Notes: a model not told the origin generated them from the letters alone. A stretch of DNA of 30,281 nt from an uncultured Clostridia bacterium (GCA_904502225.1 CAJGDO010000016.1:1-30281); one strand, 5' to 3'. Shown: positions 6,840 through 15,959, numbered from the stretch's first letter. Made by a program: numbers and translations.

Positions 6840-7541
6840 TTAACCTAAAAATTCTTTAACGCATTGTCTATATGCTTTAACAGGGTCTTCTGCACCCGTG
6901 ATTGAACGGCCAACAACTATGTAATCAGAGCCCAACTCCCTTGCAAGTGATGGGGTTGTCACTCTCTTTTGGTCGCCAACAGCGTCACCAGCAAGTCTGA
7001 TGCCTGGGGTAATTGTTAAAAATTCTTTACCGCAAACTTCTTTAACCTTGCCTGCTTCTAATGGCGAACAAACAACGCCGTCTAATCCGCTGTTTTTGGT
7101 GTTAAGAGCATAACTCATAACAACTTCATCAATAGGTTTATCGATTAAAAGTTCTTCACTCATAAGTTCTTGGTTTGTTGAAGTTAATTGGGTCACCGCA
7201 ATTAAAAGTGGGCGTGTGCCGTCCGCTCTCGTTAAGCCTTCAAGTGCCCCTTTCATCATTACAGAGCCACCGCCAGCGTGTAAGTTTACCATATCCACGT
7301 CAAGTGCTGATAAAACTGACATAGCCTTTTTAACAGTGTTTGGAATATCGTGTAATTTAAGGTCTAAAAATATTTTGTGACCACGTTTTTTGATTTCCTT
7401 TACTATTTCGTTTCCGCTTGCATAGAAAAGTTCCATACCAACTTTTAAGTATGGTTTTTCCACACCGTCAAACTTATCTAAAAAGTTAAATAATTGTTCT
7501 TTGCTATTAAAATCACAAGCAATTATAACGTCTTTTTTCAT
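6840..7541 (-). CDS. pyrF: Orotidine-5'-phosphate decarboxylase
   Basis: This 233-residue decarboxylase converts OMP to UMP. It is a TIM barrel with the catalytic Asp-Lys-x-x-Asp array in DLKLHDIPNTV (60-70), LKVGMELFYASG (about 32-43), TPGIR (about 180) and the phosphate-gripping VVGRSI near the C terminus. The start codon overlaps the pyrD stop by 4 bases (ATGA), so the two are probably coupled. AGGAGAGG lies upstream. It is the shorter bacterial class of about 230-240 residues. Confidence 0.96.
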   Translation of the reverse strand: MKKDVIIACDFNSKEQLFNFLDKFDGVEKPYLKVGMELFYASGNEIVKEIKKRGHKIFLDLKLHDIPNTVKKAMSVLSALDVDMVNLHAGGGSVMMKGALEGLTRADGTRPLLIAVTQLTSTNQELMSEELLIDKPIDEVVMSYALNTKNSGLDGVVCSPLEAGKVKEVCGKEFLTITPGIRLAGDAVGDQKRVTTPSLARELGSDYIVVGRSITGAEDPVKAYRQCVKEFLG

Positions 7542-8452
7542 CTGTGTGCCTCTCCTATAATTTCAGTTAAACTGTTAATTTTATATTTTTCCATAACATA
7601 AGGCAAGTTGTTGATAATATCCCTGCAAGCATAAGGGTTGACAAGGTTTTCTGCACCAACTTGAACAGCCGTTGCACCAGCAAGCATCATTTCAATAACG
7701 TCTTCTGCACTTGCAACGCCACCGATACCCATAATAGGAAGTTTAACTGCTTCATAAACTTGATAAACCATTTTCAATGCGATTGGAAAAATGGCTCTGC
7801 CTGAAAAACCACCGATTTTGTTTGCGATGACAGGCTTTCTCTTTTTAAGGTCAATTCTTAAACCTTGCGAAGTGTTGATTAAACTTATTCCGTCCGCACC
7901 GCCTTGCTCACAAGCCTTTGCGATTGAAACAATATCGGTCACGTTTGGCGTAAGTTTAACAAAAAGTGGCTTATTTGTCACCTTTCTAACCGCTTCAACA
8001 ACCGCTTGTGCGTTTTTAGGGTCTGTGCCGAAACTCATTCCGCCGTTATGAACGTTTGGGCAACTGATGTTGAGTTCAATTATGCTAACGTCCTTAACTT
8101 TATCAATCTTTTCACAACAATGCACGTATTCTTCAACTGAAAATCCGCTTATGTTTGAGATGATTGGTTTATAATAAACTTCTCTTAACCTTGGAATTTC
8201 CTTTTCTATAACGGCATCAACACCTGGGTTTTGCAACCCGATTGAGTTGATAAGCCCTTCGGTGCATTCTGCTATTCTTGGGGTTGGGTTGCCAAATCTT
8301 GCCTCCTTGGTCGTCCCCTTAATTGAAATTGCACCTAAAACGTTTATATCGTAAATATCGTTAAATTCATAACCGAAACCAAACGTTCCACTTGCAGGAA
8401 TTACTGGGTTTGTTAGTTCAACGCCACATAAAGAAACTTTTGTGTTTACCAT
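7538..8452 (-). CDS. pyrD: Dihydroorotate dehydrogenase, class 1B catalytic subunit
   Basis: This 304-residue FMN protein oxidises dihydroorotate to orotate. It is class 1B, shown by the catalytic Cys131 in NISCPNVHNGG and by the adjacent pyrK electron-transfer subunit, so electrons go to NAD+ and the enzyme is cytosolic. FMN-binding features include ASGTFGFG (about 20-27), the glycine-rich IMGIGGVASAEDV and the C-terminal VQVGAENL. The start is supported by AAAGGAGG and overlaps the pyrK stop by 7 bases. The NAD-linked class fits an anaerobe. Confidence 0.95.
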   Translation of the reverse strand: MVNTKVSLCGVELTNPVIPASGTFGFGYEFNDIYDINVLGAISIKGTTKEARFGNPTPRIAECTEGLINSIGLQNPGVDAVIEKEIPRLREVYYKPIISNISGFSVEEYVHCCEKIDKVKDVSIIELNISCPNVHNGGMSFGTDPKNAQAVVEAVRKVTNKPLFVKLTPNVTDIVSIAKACEQGGADGISLINTSQGLRIDLKKRKPVIANKIGGFSGRAIFPIALKMVYQVYEAVKLPIMGIGGVASAEDVIEMMLAGATAVQVGAENLVNPYACRDIINNLPYVMEKYKINSLTEIIGEAHR

Positions 8453-9180
8453 ATAATTTCCTCCTTTAATAGAACAGGTCCGTCCTTACAAATTCTCTTG
8501 TTGCCATACTTGGTTTTGCAAGAGCAACCCATACATGCACCAAAACCACAGCCCATTCTTTCTTCAAATGAATAAGAACCGTCTGTCGTGGTGTTGTTGT
8601 AAACTGCTTTAAGCATTGGCTCTGGGCCACAAGTATAAACGTGGGTATATTCTTCCACTTCTTTTACCGCATCGGTGACAAAACCTTTTATACCATAACT
8701 TCCGTCGGCTGTTGCAACCAAAACTTTTATGCCCAAACTTTCAAACTCGTCTTTATAGAAAATTTCGCTTTTGGTGTTAAAGCCGATAATAACGGTTGGG
8801 GTTTTGCCTTCCTTGATTAGTTCTTTTGCTAGGTTATATAATGGTGGAACGCCAACGCCACCGCCGATAAGGAGTGGTTTTTGACCGGAAAATTCGGTAA
8901 AATAGCCGTTTCCAAGTCCAACCAACACGTCAAGCATTGCTCCTTTATCTAACCAACTCATTTGCTCGGTGCCTTTACCAACCACTTTATAAATTATGGT
9001 TAGTTTGCCGTCTTCATAATCGCACACCGATATTGGACGGCGAAGGTATAAGCCTTCTAATTTAATGTTTACAAACTGACCTGGTCTTTCAATGCCCTTG
9101 GTGTCGCCAGCAAGCGTCATTTTATAAACGCTGTCAGTTAGTTTTTCATTAGTTAAAACTGTAAAAATTACGTTTTTCAC
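8446..9180 (-). CDS. pyrK: Dihydroorotate dehydrogenase electron-transfer subunit
   Basis: PyrK carries FAD and a [2Fe-2S] cluster that pass electrons from PyrD to NAD+. The order is a ferredoxin-reductase-like FAD domain with LRRPISVCD, an NAD domain with IGGGVGVPPLYNLA (about 106-118), and C-terminal cluster ligands Cys211, Cys216, Cys219 and Cys231 in GCGFGACMGC and CKDGP. I start at the GTG at 9180 because AAAGGAG lies 6 bases before it, giving 244 residues. A longer frame from TTG at 9207 would overlap the end of carB and swallow that ribosome site. The gene overlaps pyrD by 7 bases. Confidence 0.93.
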   Translation of the reverse strand: MKNVIFTVLTNEKLTDSVYKMTLAGDTKGIERPGQFVNIKLEGLYLRRPISVCDYEDGKLTIIYKVVGKGTEQMSWLDKGAMLDVLVGLGNGYFTEFSGQKPLLIGGGVGVPPLYNLAKELIKEGKTPTVIIGFNTKSEIFYKDEFESLGIKVLVATADGSYGIKGFVTDAVKEVEEYTHVYTCGPEPMLKAVYNNTTTDGSYSFEERMGCGFGACMGCSCKTKYGNKRICKDGPVLLKEEIIW

Positions 9181-9196
9181 TATATTCTCCTTTATT

Positions 9197-12100
9197 TTAA
9201 GCGTCAATGGTTGAAATGCAAAGTGTGGTTTCTTCTAATACGTCAAGAAGTACTCTAACCGTATCGAGTGCCGTGAACATTGTGACGTTGTTTTCAACTG
9301 CTGCACGTCTGATTTGGTAGCCATCGCTTGCTTGACCTAACGAATTAACGTCACGAGTGCTTATAACGTAAGTCACGTAGCCCTTGCGGATAGAATCTAA
9401 AATTTCTTCGCTTCCTTCACTGATTTTTGCTTTTATTCTTGTTCTAATGCCGTTTTTCTTTAAGAAGTTTGCTGTTCCAACCGTCGCTTCAATGTTAAAG
9501 CCCAAGTTATAGAATCTTCTAACGAGTGGCAATGCTTCTTCCTTATCGCAGTCTGCAATCGAAACGAAAAGCGTGCCGTAATTCATAACGCTCATTCCCG
9601 ATGCTTGCAATGCTTTATAAAGTGCCCTATTTAACTTATCGTCATAACCGATTGCTTCGCCAGTAGATTTCATTTCTGGTGAAAGGTATGCGTCCAAGCC
9701 CTTTAATTTGTTGAACGAGAAGGCTGGGGCTTTAACGTACCAACGCTTTTTCTCTTGTGGGTATAATTCGGTTATGCCTTGTTCACGCAAACTTTGACCT
9801 AAAATTACTTTTGTGCCAATGTCTGCAAGTGAATAGCCTGTTGATTTTGAAAGGAAAGGAACTGTTCTTGATGAACGTGGGTTGACTTCAATAACGTAAA
9901 CGTCTTCGTTCTTATCAACGATAAATTGAATATTGTATAAGCCAACGATACCGATACCAAGCCCTAACTTCTTGCCATATTCTAATATGGTCTTTTTAGC
10001 CTTTTCGCTAACCGAGAATGTTGGGTAAACGCTTATACTATCGCCAGAGTGGATACCCGTTCTTTCAATAAGTTCCATAATGCCTGGAATAAACACGTCT
10101 TTTCCATCGCAAACAGCGTCGATTTCAAGTTCTTTACCAACGATGTATTTGTCAACTAGAATTGGGTGGTCTTCACTGATGTCAACGGCATTTTTAAGGT
10201 ATTGTCTTAACCCTTCTTCATTGCCGACAATTTGCATTGCTCTGCCACCTAAAACGTATGATGGGCGAACTAATACAGGATAGCCAATTTGCTCTGCGAC
10301 CTTAACGCCATCTTCAACGCTGAACACTGCTTGGCCTTTTGGTTGTGGAATTCCAAGTTTGTTCATAATCTTTTCAAACGCATCTCTATCTTCTGCGTTA
10401 TTGATTGCATCGCAATCGGTGCCGATAAGTTTTGCACCACGGTCCATTATTGATTGAGCAAGGTTGATTGCCGTTTGGCCACCAAGCGAAGTGATAACGC
10501 CTTGTGGATTTTCAAACTCAATAACGTTCATAACGTCTTCTGGCGTTAATGGTTCAAAGTAAAGTTTATCGCTGACTGTATAGTCGGTTGAAACTGTTTC
10601 AGGGTTGTTGTTGATTATGATTGCTTCCTTTCCGCTATCCTTAATAGTCTTAACAGCGTGAACGGTTGAATAGTCAAATTCAATGCCTTGACCTATTCTA
10701 ATAGGTCCACTACCCAAAACAAGCGTCTTCTCTTTGTTTGTTAAAATTGATTGGTTTTCGCCCGTATAGGTTGAGTAGAAATATGGGATATATGCACCGC
10801 TATAAAGCGTGTCAACCATTTTGTAAACAGGTTTAATGCCGTTTGCCTTTCTTAAAGCGTTTACTTCAAGTTCAGTTGAGCCGTAAAGATGTGCAATGTA
10901 TTGGTCAGAAAAGCCCATTACTTTCGCTTGTCTTAAAATTTCAATATCGTTTTTGTTTTCTTTTAGTTTCTTTTCCATATTAACGATATCTAAAATGGTG
11001 TTTAAGAAAAGTTTTGTTATTTTTGTGATGTTGTGGATTTCATCAACGCTTACGCCACGCCATAAAAGTTCAGCAACGGCAAAGATATTGTCTGCCCTGA
11101 ATTCTTTTATGTAGTTAAGCATTTCATCAGTTGGCATATTGTCAAACTTGGCAATATAGAAGTGGTTTACGCCAATTTCTAATGAACGGATTGATTTAAG
11201 CATACTTTCTGCTAAATTTGAGCCAATGCCCATAACTTCGCCCGTCGCTTTCATTTGTGTGCCAAGAAGATTTGATGCTGTTGTAAACTTGTCAAATGGG
11301 AATCTTGGGAATTTTGAAACGATATAGTCTAGTTTTGGTTCGTGAATAGCCGTCGTTCCAGAAACTGAAATTTCATCAAGGGTCATACCCACAGCGATTT
11401 TTGCCGTGACTTTTGCGATTGGATAACCACTTGCTTTTGATGCGAGTGCTGATGAACGTGAAACCCTTGGGTTTACTTCGATTAAATAGTATTTGCTTGA
11501 CGTTGGATGAAGTGCGAATTGGACGTTGCATCCACCTTCAATTTTAAGTTCACGGATAATTTTTATAGCCGAGTCGTTAAGCATCTTTAAGTCTTTATCG
11601 TTAAGCGATAAAATTGGTGCCACAACGATTGAGTCGCCCGTATGCACGCCAACAGGGTCAACGTTTTCCATACCGCAAATGGTGATTGCGTTGTCTTGAG
11701 AGTCACGCATAACTTCAAACTCGATTTCTTTATAACCTTTAACGCTCTTTTCAACTAAAACTTGACCAACAGGTGAAAGTTTAAGTGCGTTTTTCATAAT
11801 TTGTTCTAACTCTTCTTCATTATCAGCAAAGCCACCGCCCGTTCCACCTAACGTGAACGCTGGACGAAGAACGACTGGATAGCCAATTCTTTCAGCAGAT
11901 TCTTTTGCTTGTTCTATGCTATAAGTAATTTCAGATTCAATTACAGGCTCGCCGATAGTTTCACACATTTCCTTAAATAATTCTCTATCTTCTGCCCTTT
12001 CGATTGAACGTGCGTTTGTTCCTAAAAGTTTAACGCCACATTCTTCCAAAACGCCTTTCTTTGCAAGTTGCATTGCAAGGTTTAAGCCCGTTTGTCCCCC

Positions 12101-12370
12101 TAGACCTGGGATTATTGCGTCTGGTCTTTCATAACGCAATATCTTTGCAACGTATTCAAGTGTCAACGGCTCCATATAAACTTTATCTGCTATTGTCGTG
12201 TCGGTCATAATGGTTGCAGGATTAGAGTTGCAAAGTATAACTTCATAACCCTCTTCTTTTAACGCTAAACACGCTTGTGTTCCTGCATAGTCAAATTCTG
12301 CTGCTTGACCGATTACGATAGGGCCACTCCCTATTACTAATACCTTTTTGATGTCCGTTCTTTTAGGCAT
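9197..12370 (-). CDS. carB: Carbamoyl-phosphate synthase large subunit
   Basis: This 1057-residue synthetase builds carbamoyl phosphate from bicarbonate, ammonia and two ATP. Two homologous ATP-grasp halves are visible. The first begins with VLVIGSGPIVIGQAAEFDYAG (about 10-30); the second begins with VLGSGPIRIGQGIEFDYS, after a linker with LYSGAYIPYFYSTYTGE. A C-terminal MGS-like allosteric domain (about 930-1057) is also present. Both halves have the GLGGQTGLN / SLGGQTAIN motif. The length is normal and the frame intact. Unusually, the glutaminase partner carA is not beside it: pyrC ends only 49 bases upstream. AAGGAGA precedes the ATG. The pyrimidine operon context suggests it is controlled with UMP synthesis and not with arginine. 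Confidence 0.97.
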   Translation of the reverse strand: MPKRTDIKKVLVIGSGPIVIGQAAEFDYAGTQACLALKEEGYEVILCNSNPATIMTDTTIADKVYMEPLTLEYVAKILRYERPDAIIPGLGGQTGLNLAMQLAKKGVLEECGVKLLGTNARSIERAEDRELFKEMCETIGEPVIESEITYSIEQAKESAERIGYPVVLRPAFTLGGTGGGFADNEEELEQIMKNALKLSPVGQVLVEKSVKGYKEIEFEVMRDSQDNAITICGMENVDPVGVHTGDSIVVAPILSLNDKDLKMLNDSAIKIIRELKIEGGCNVQFALHPTSSKYYLIEVNPRVSRSSALASKASGYPIAKVTAKIAVGMTLDEISVSGTTAIHEPKLDYIVSKFPRFPFDKFTTASNLLGTQMKATGEVMGIGSNLAESMLKSIRSLEIGVNHFYIAKFDNMPTDEMLNYIKEFRADNIFAVAELLWRGVSVDEIHNITKITKLFLNTILDIVNMEKKLKENKNDIEILRQAKVMGFSDQYIAHLYGSTELEVNALRKANGIKPVYKMVDTLYSGAYIPYFYSTYTGENQSILTNKEKTLVLGSGPIRIGQGIEFDYSTVHAVKTIKDSGKEAIIINNNPETVSTDYTVSDKLYFEPLTPEDVMNVIEFENPQGVITSLGGQTAINLAQSIMDRGAKLIGTDCDAINNAEDRDAFEKIMNKLGIPQPKGQAVFSVEDGVKVAEQIGYPVLVRPSYVLGGRAMQIVGNEEGLRQYLKNAVDISEDHPILVDKYIVGKELEIDAVCDGKDVFIPGIMELIERTGIHSGDSISVYPTFSVSEKAKKTILEYGKKLGLGIGIVGLYNIQFIVDKNEDVYVIEVNPRSSRTVPFLSKSTGYSLADIGTKVILGQSLREQGITELYPQEKKRWYVKAPAFSFNKLKGLDAYLSPEMKSTGEAIGYDDKLNRALYKALQASGMSVMNYGTLFVSIADCDKEEALPLVRRFYNLGFNIEATVGTANFLKKNGIRTRIKAKISEGSEEILDSIRKGYVTYVISTRDVNSLGQASDGYQIRRAAVENNVTMFTALDTVRVLLDVLEETTLCISTIDA

Positions 12371-12419
12371 ATAAATTTTCTCCTTTTTCCTGTTTGTATA
12401 TACTATTTGTCTTAATTTT

Positions 12420-13673
12420 TTATCTTTTATAAACTAACTTGCCCTTGCAAAAATTCATAAGGCACTTGCCGTAAACCTTCTTGCCGTTAAACGGTGTGCT
12501 TCTGCCCTTTGACTTAAATTCGCTAGAGTCGATAACATATTCATTGTCAAGGTCAAACACCGTTAAGTTAGCCTCGTTATCTTGTTTAATTTCTATGTTA
12601 AGGTCAAACCTTTTTGATGGGTTTTCGCTCATTAACTTAATTAATTGTTCAAGCGTTAGCACGCCCTTTTTAACAAGGTCTGTATAAAGCACAGGGAAAG
12701 CCGTTTCTAATCCAACTATTCCGTTCACGCTCTTTAACCCCTTACTCTTTTCTTCCAAAGAGTGTGGTGCGTGGTCGGTTGCAATCATTTCAAGCGTGCC
12801 GTCCAAAATACCTTCAATTAACGCAAGCCTATCTTCTTTTGCACGAATTGGTGGGTTCATTTTATACCCGCCGTCCTCTTTTAACATACTGTCATCAAGC
12901 AACAAGTAATGTGGCCCCGTTTCGGCACTTACGTTTAAGCCTTGCTTTTTGGCTTTTCTTATAACTTCAACGCTTTCTTTTGCTGAAACGTGGCAAACGT
13001 GATATTTAACACCCGTTTGTTTAACAAGTTCAATATCCCTTTCAATTTGCTTATATTCGCTTGCAGAACAAATACCTTTGTGTCCGTGTGCTTTTGCATA
13101 TTCGCCGTCGTGGATATACCCGCCGTTTAATAACGAATTAACTTCACAGTGGGCAACGATAAACTTGCCTTTTTCTTTGGCAATTTGCATTGCCTTTTTC
13201 ATCATTTCATCGGTTTGAACGCCCACCCCGTCATCACTGAACGCCAAAACTTTATCGGCAAGGTCAACCATATCCGAAAGTTCTTCGCCCTTTTGACCTT
13301 TTGTGATTGATGCATATGGATAAACTTTAATCACGGCATCTTTTTCGATTATGTCAGTTTGAACTTTTAAGTTTTCCACGCTGTCTGGCACAGGTTTTAG
13401 GTTTGGCATACTAAAAACTGCACTATAACCTGCACTTGCACCCGCTTCCGTGCCTGACTTTATTGTTTCTTTATATGAAAAACCCGGCTCTCTCAAATGC
13501 ACGTGCACGTCGATAAAACCGGGGAAAATATACTTATTTAGACAATTTACGAGAGCAAGAGAACAAGTGTCTTTTGGAATACAAAAAGAAACTTTGCCAT
13601 CAATTATCGCAAGGTCAGTTTTAACCAATTTACCGTCTGTATAAACCAAACCGTCTTTCAATAAAAAATCCAT
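12420..13673 (-). CDS. pyrC: Dihydroorotase, class I
   Basis: This 417-residue zinc amidohydrolase cyclises N-carbamoyl-aspartate to dihydroorotate. The metal-binding DVHVHLREPG (55-64), the HCEVN histidine (about 175), VCHVSAKES (about 226-234), SAETGPHYLLL (about 249-259) and ATDHAPH with the catalytic aspartate (298-304) are all present. Length and motifs fit the class I (Bacillus-like) enzymes and not the E. coli class. It is the first gene of the pyr operon, so the attenuator in its leader controls everything downstream. GGAGAAGAAG lies just before the ATG. Confidence 0.96.
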   Translation of the reverse strand: MDFLLKDGLVYTDGKLVKTDLAIIDGKVSFCIPKDTCSLALVNCLNKYIFPGFIDVHVHLREPGFSYKETIKSGTEAGASAGYSAVFSMPNLKPVPDSVENLKVQTDIIEKDAVIKVYPYASITKGQKGEELSDMVDLADKVLAFSDDGVGVQTDEMMKKAMQIAKEKGKFIVAHCEVNSLLNGGYIHDGEYAKAHGHKGICSASEYKQIERDIELVKQTGVKYHVCHVSAKESVEVIRKAKKQGLNVSAETGPHYLLLDDSMLKEDGGYKMNPPIRAKEDRLALIEGILDGTLEMIATDHAPHSLEEKSKGLKSVNGIVGLETAFPVLYTDLVKKGVLTLEQLIKLMSENPSKRFDLNIEIKQDNEANLTVFDLDNEYVIDSSEFKSKGRSTPFNGKKVYGKCLMNFCKGKLVYKR

Positions 13674-13692
13674 CTTCTTCTCCTAACTCTAT

Positions 13693-13801
13693 AAAAAACA
13701 AAAACCTTGCTTATGCAAGGTTTTATATGTATCGCAAAACTATGGACAGACTGCCCACTTTTGTTATAAAACCTTGTCGGTCTCTCGTACCGAATTAAAG
13801 A
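13693..13801 (-). promoter_or_regulatory. PyrR-type transcription attenuator in the pyr operon leader
   Basis: Three mutually exclusive structures lie in order on the minus strand. (1) An anti-antiterminator at 13801-13772: lower pairing CUU/AAG, an internal bulge, stem UCGGU/ACCGA and loop ACGAGAG, like the Bacillus PyrR binding hairpin with its conserved GAGAG loop. (2) An antiterminator pairing 12 bases at 13765-13776 with 13716-13727 (CAAGGUUUUAUA with UAUAAAACCUUG), extended by CAAAA/UUUUG and a GGGCA/UGUCC tip. (3) An intrinsic terminator at 13724-13701 (AAAACCUUGC, loop AUAA, GCAAGGUUUU) followed by a U-run. Structures 1 and 2 share five bases, and 2 and 3 share ten. High UMP/PyrR would favour 1 and 3 and stop transcription before pyrC. 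pyrR itself is not in the window. Confidence 0.85.
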
Positions 13802-13821
13802 TTTATTTACTAACCTTGTAT

Positions 13822-13850
13822 AGAATAACATTTAAAAATTTTTTTGTCAA
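13822..13850 (-). promoter_or_regulatory. Sigma-A promoter of the pyr operon
   Basis: The -35 TTGACA (13845-13850), a 17-bp spacer and the -10 TATTCT (13822-13827) place the transcription start near 13815. This gives a leader of about 140 bases that contains the whole attenuator. No strong terminator separates it from the glycan operon upstream, only A/T-rich sequence. Confidence 0.7.
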
Positions 13851-13914
13851 CAAATTATATTGCGTAAACAAAATTTTTAAAATTTAATACTGTTTATTAT
13901 TTAAACTTAAAATT

Positions 13915-14349
13915 CTATTTTTTCAACTCTTCACGAAGTTTTGATGTTGAAACTTCTTTTGTATAAGGCAAAAACACAATCTCAACGTCAATTCCGTTTT
14001 CCTTAAACTGCTTTTCTGTTTCAATAAACCTTGGCGTTCCCTTCCAGTCGTCCCCAACGAAAAGCACGTTATAATCAAACTTTTTAAGTGCAAGCATTTT
14101 GTCTATGGTTGTTTCTATATCAATGATATGTGCCTCATCAACCACCTTTAAGGAATTTACTATTCTAGTTCTGTCGTTTTCGTTTATTACAGGCTCTTTT
14201 TTCTTAACTTCCCTAACGTAATTATCATCGCAAACACCAACTATAAGATAGTCGCACATTTTTTTGCAACGTTCAAACAAGTTAAGGTGCCCAACGTGAA
14301 ACAAATCGTAAACACCACAGGTATAGCCAACTTTTCTTTTTTCACTCAT
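13915..14349 (-). CDS. TagD-like cytidylyltransferase
   Basis: This 144-residue nucleotidyltransferase resembles glycerol-3-phosphate cytidylyltransferase (TagD/Gct). It has CGVYDLFHVGH with the HxGH motif (11-21), a central YNVLFVGDDWKGTPRF (about 93-108), and the C-terminal STSKLREEL (133-141) in the place of the usual RTxGISTT signature. It would activate an alcohol phosphate with CTP, for example to CDP-glycerol. It directly follows two LicD-family genes (4-base gap, GGAG ribosome site), and LicD proteins transfer alcohol phosphates from CDP-activated donors onto glycans. This suggests glycerol-phosphate-type decoration. CDP-ethanolamine or another CDP-alcohol is also possible. Confidence 0.82.
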   Translation of the reverse strand: MSEKRKVGYTCGVYDLFHVGHLNLFERCKKMCDYLIVGVCDDNYVREVKKKEPVINENDRTRIVNSLKVVDEAHIIDIETTIDKMLALKKFDYNVLFVGDDWKGTPRFIETEKQFKENGIDVEIVFLPYTKEVSTSKLREELKK

Positions 14350-14352
14350 AAT

Positions 14353-15162
14353 TTATTCTCCAAAATCAAGCACTTCTGGATTGTGCTTGCATATTCTTTG
14401 CTCTTCTGGTGGCAATTTCATATAGTCACCATATTGAATTGAAAGCATTTTATCGTAATCTTTAACCGCACTATATTCCCCGCCCTCAAAGTTAATTGTT
14501 GCAAGGTTTTCTATAACTTCTGGTGGATAAAAAGTCTTAAAGTTTTCGGTTGATGCAAGGCTTATATATTCATAGCCACTTTTTAGGTCTTTATATTTAT
14601 CAATTATTTTCTTTTCTATTTTGTTGCGAATTTTAAGTTGAGTTTTTCTTGATGGTAAAAGAAGAATTTTTGATATAAGTTTTAATAATTTTCCGCCCTT
14701 TTCGTATGGATAGCCCCTTGTGTAAACTAAACGAAGTTTTGCCCTAAACAAAAACTTTTTTCTTTTTTTCTTGTCGGTTGGCACTTTGTCAAATGCAAAC
14801 ACGTCAAGCCAAATGCCGTGGTGGGTGTCCGTTTCCATTTCCTTGTTGCTTGCTAAAATTGTTCCATCCTTTCTAATTTTGGTGTGATTTATGCCTTCAT
14901 AAAAAGGACTGTTGGTGGCTTGCATTGTGTAGCCAGAAACACCTTCACTTTGCCAAAGAGTTAAAAATCGCTCGTATTCGTTTCTTTCCATAAACAAGTC
15001 CACGTCATCATCCCAAGGGATAAACCCACCGTGGCGGACAGCCCCTAAAAGCGTGCCTGCGTAAAGCGAATATTTTACGTTATGTTTTTTGCAAAATTCT
15101 GCAACGACCTTTAAAATGTCGTTTTCAACTAATTGCAATTTTCTTAAAGTTGCACCTTCCAT
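14353..15162 (-). CDS. LicD family phosphotransferase (second copy in operon)
   Basis: This 269-residue LicD/fukutin-type protein carries the nucleotidyltransferase-fold core YSLYAGTLLGAVRHGG followed by FIPWDDDVD (about 31-55), with the acidic residues expected to bind metal. The C-terminal part has YGDYMKLPPEEQR, shared with its neighbour. LicD proteins add phosphocholine or other alcohol phosphates to surface glycans. The two LicD proteins in this operon share the start and end motifs but differ through the middle, so they probably modify different positions or sugars and are not a recent duplication. The TagD-like gene is 4 bases downstream. AAGGGAAA precedes the ATG. Confidence 0.87.
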   Translation of the reverse strand: MEGATLRKLQLVENDILKVVAEFCKKHNVKYSLYAGTLLGAVRHGGFIPWDDDVDLFMERNEYERFLTLWQSEGVSGYTMQATNSPFYEGINHTKIRKDGTILASNKEMETDTHHGIWLDVFAFDKVPTDKKKRKKFLFRAKLRLVYTRGYPYEKGGKLLKLISKILLLPSRKTQLKIRNKIEKKIIDKYKDLKSGYEYISLASTENFKTFYPPEVIENLATINFEGGEYSAVKDYDKMLSIQYGDYMKLPPEEQRICKHNPEVLDFGE

Positions 15163-15176
15163 AAATTTCCCTTGTT

Positions 15177-15959
15177 TTAGTTTTCTTTATACGATTTGTT
15201 TAAATCAATTTGGTTAAAATGATTGCTAACCCTTTTTTCTTCTGGTGGCAACTGCATATAATTGCCATAAATTTGCGTCAAAATTTCATCGTATTTTGCA
15301 AAGCAACTGAATTTTTCACCCTCGAACTCACATTCGGTATATTCTTCAAATAGTGACCTTTTGAGGATATAATATGACATTAATAAATAATCGGTTTTTT
15401 TGTTTCTATATTTTTTGTAGCACTTATCAAGTTTATGTAGATATTTTTTATAATTTGAATTTTGGCACAACTTAATAATAATTCGCTTAAAGAAACTATA
15501 CTTTTTATTAGTAAAGTCAGTCACCGCAAGACTTCTGCGAAGCCTTAAATACTTAATTCTTTTTAAGTATAACGACCTTTTTAATGCAGATTGTGGCGCA
15601 ACGTCCATTGGGAATATATCAACGTAAACGCCACCTTTATATTCTTTGTCTTTAATGTAATCTTCTTTAAGAGTGGTCGTCGTGTCGTCAATCTTTACAA
15701 AATGATAAACGTAATCCTCTTCTTGCATACTGCGAAGAGCAAACTTTGAATTAAGTTCGGTTTTGCAAACTTCAATAAAGCGTTCATAGTCATCACGCAT
15801 TATTAAAAAATCTATATCGTCATCCCAAGGTATAAAACCTTTGTGACGGATAGCACCAATTAACGTGCCGTATGCAAGCGAATATTTGATATTGTGTTTT
15901 TCGCACACCCTTTTTACTTCAAGTGCAACGTTTAATATGGCTTTTTGTAAATCAGTCAT
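15177..15959 (-). CDS. LicD family phosphotransferase (first copy in operon)
   Basis: This 260-residue LicD-family protein has KYSLAYGTLIGAIRHKG and FIPWDDDIDFLI (about 25-52), then a lysine/tyrosine-rich middle and the C-terminal YGNYMQLPPEEKR. Like its neighbour it should transfer an alcohol phosphate from a CDP donor to the lipid-linked or finished glycan. It starts 24 bases after the flippase gene with CGGGAG ahead of the ATG. A long open frame on the opposite strand across this region is its shadow. The specific donor cannot be read from the sequence. Confidence 0.87.
   Translation of the reverse strand: MTDLQKAILNVALEVKRVCEKHNIKYSLAYGTLIGAIRHKGFIPWDDDIDFLIMRDDYERFIEVCKTELNSKFALRSMQEEDYVYHFVKIDDTTTTLKEDYIKDKEYKGGVYVDIFPMDVAPQSALKRSLYLKRIKYLRLRRSLAVTDFTNKKYSFFKRIIIKLCQNSNYKKYLHKLDKCYKKYRNKKTDYLLMSYYILKRSLFEEYTECEFEGEKFSCFAKYDEILTQIYGNYMQLPPEEKRVSNHFNQIDLNKSYKEN

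Noticed and set aside
9181..9207. PyrK start at the TTG at 9207
   Set aside because: A GTG at 9180 has AAAGGAG at the right distance. The longer form would overlap carB and include that site.
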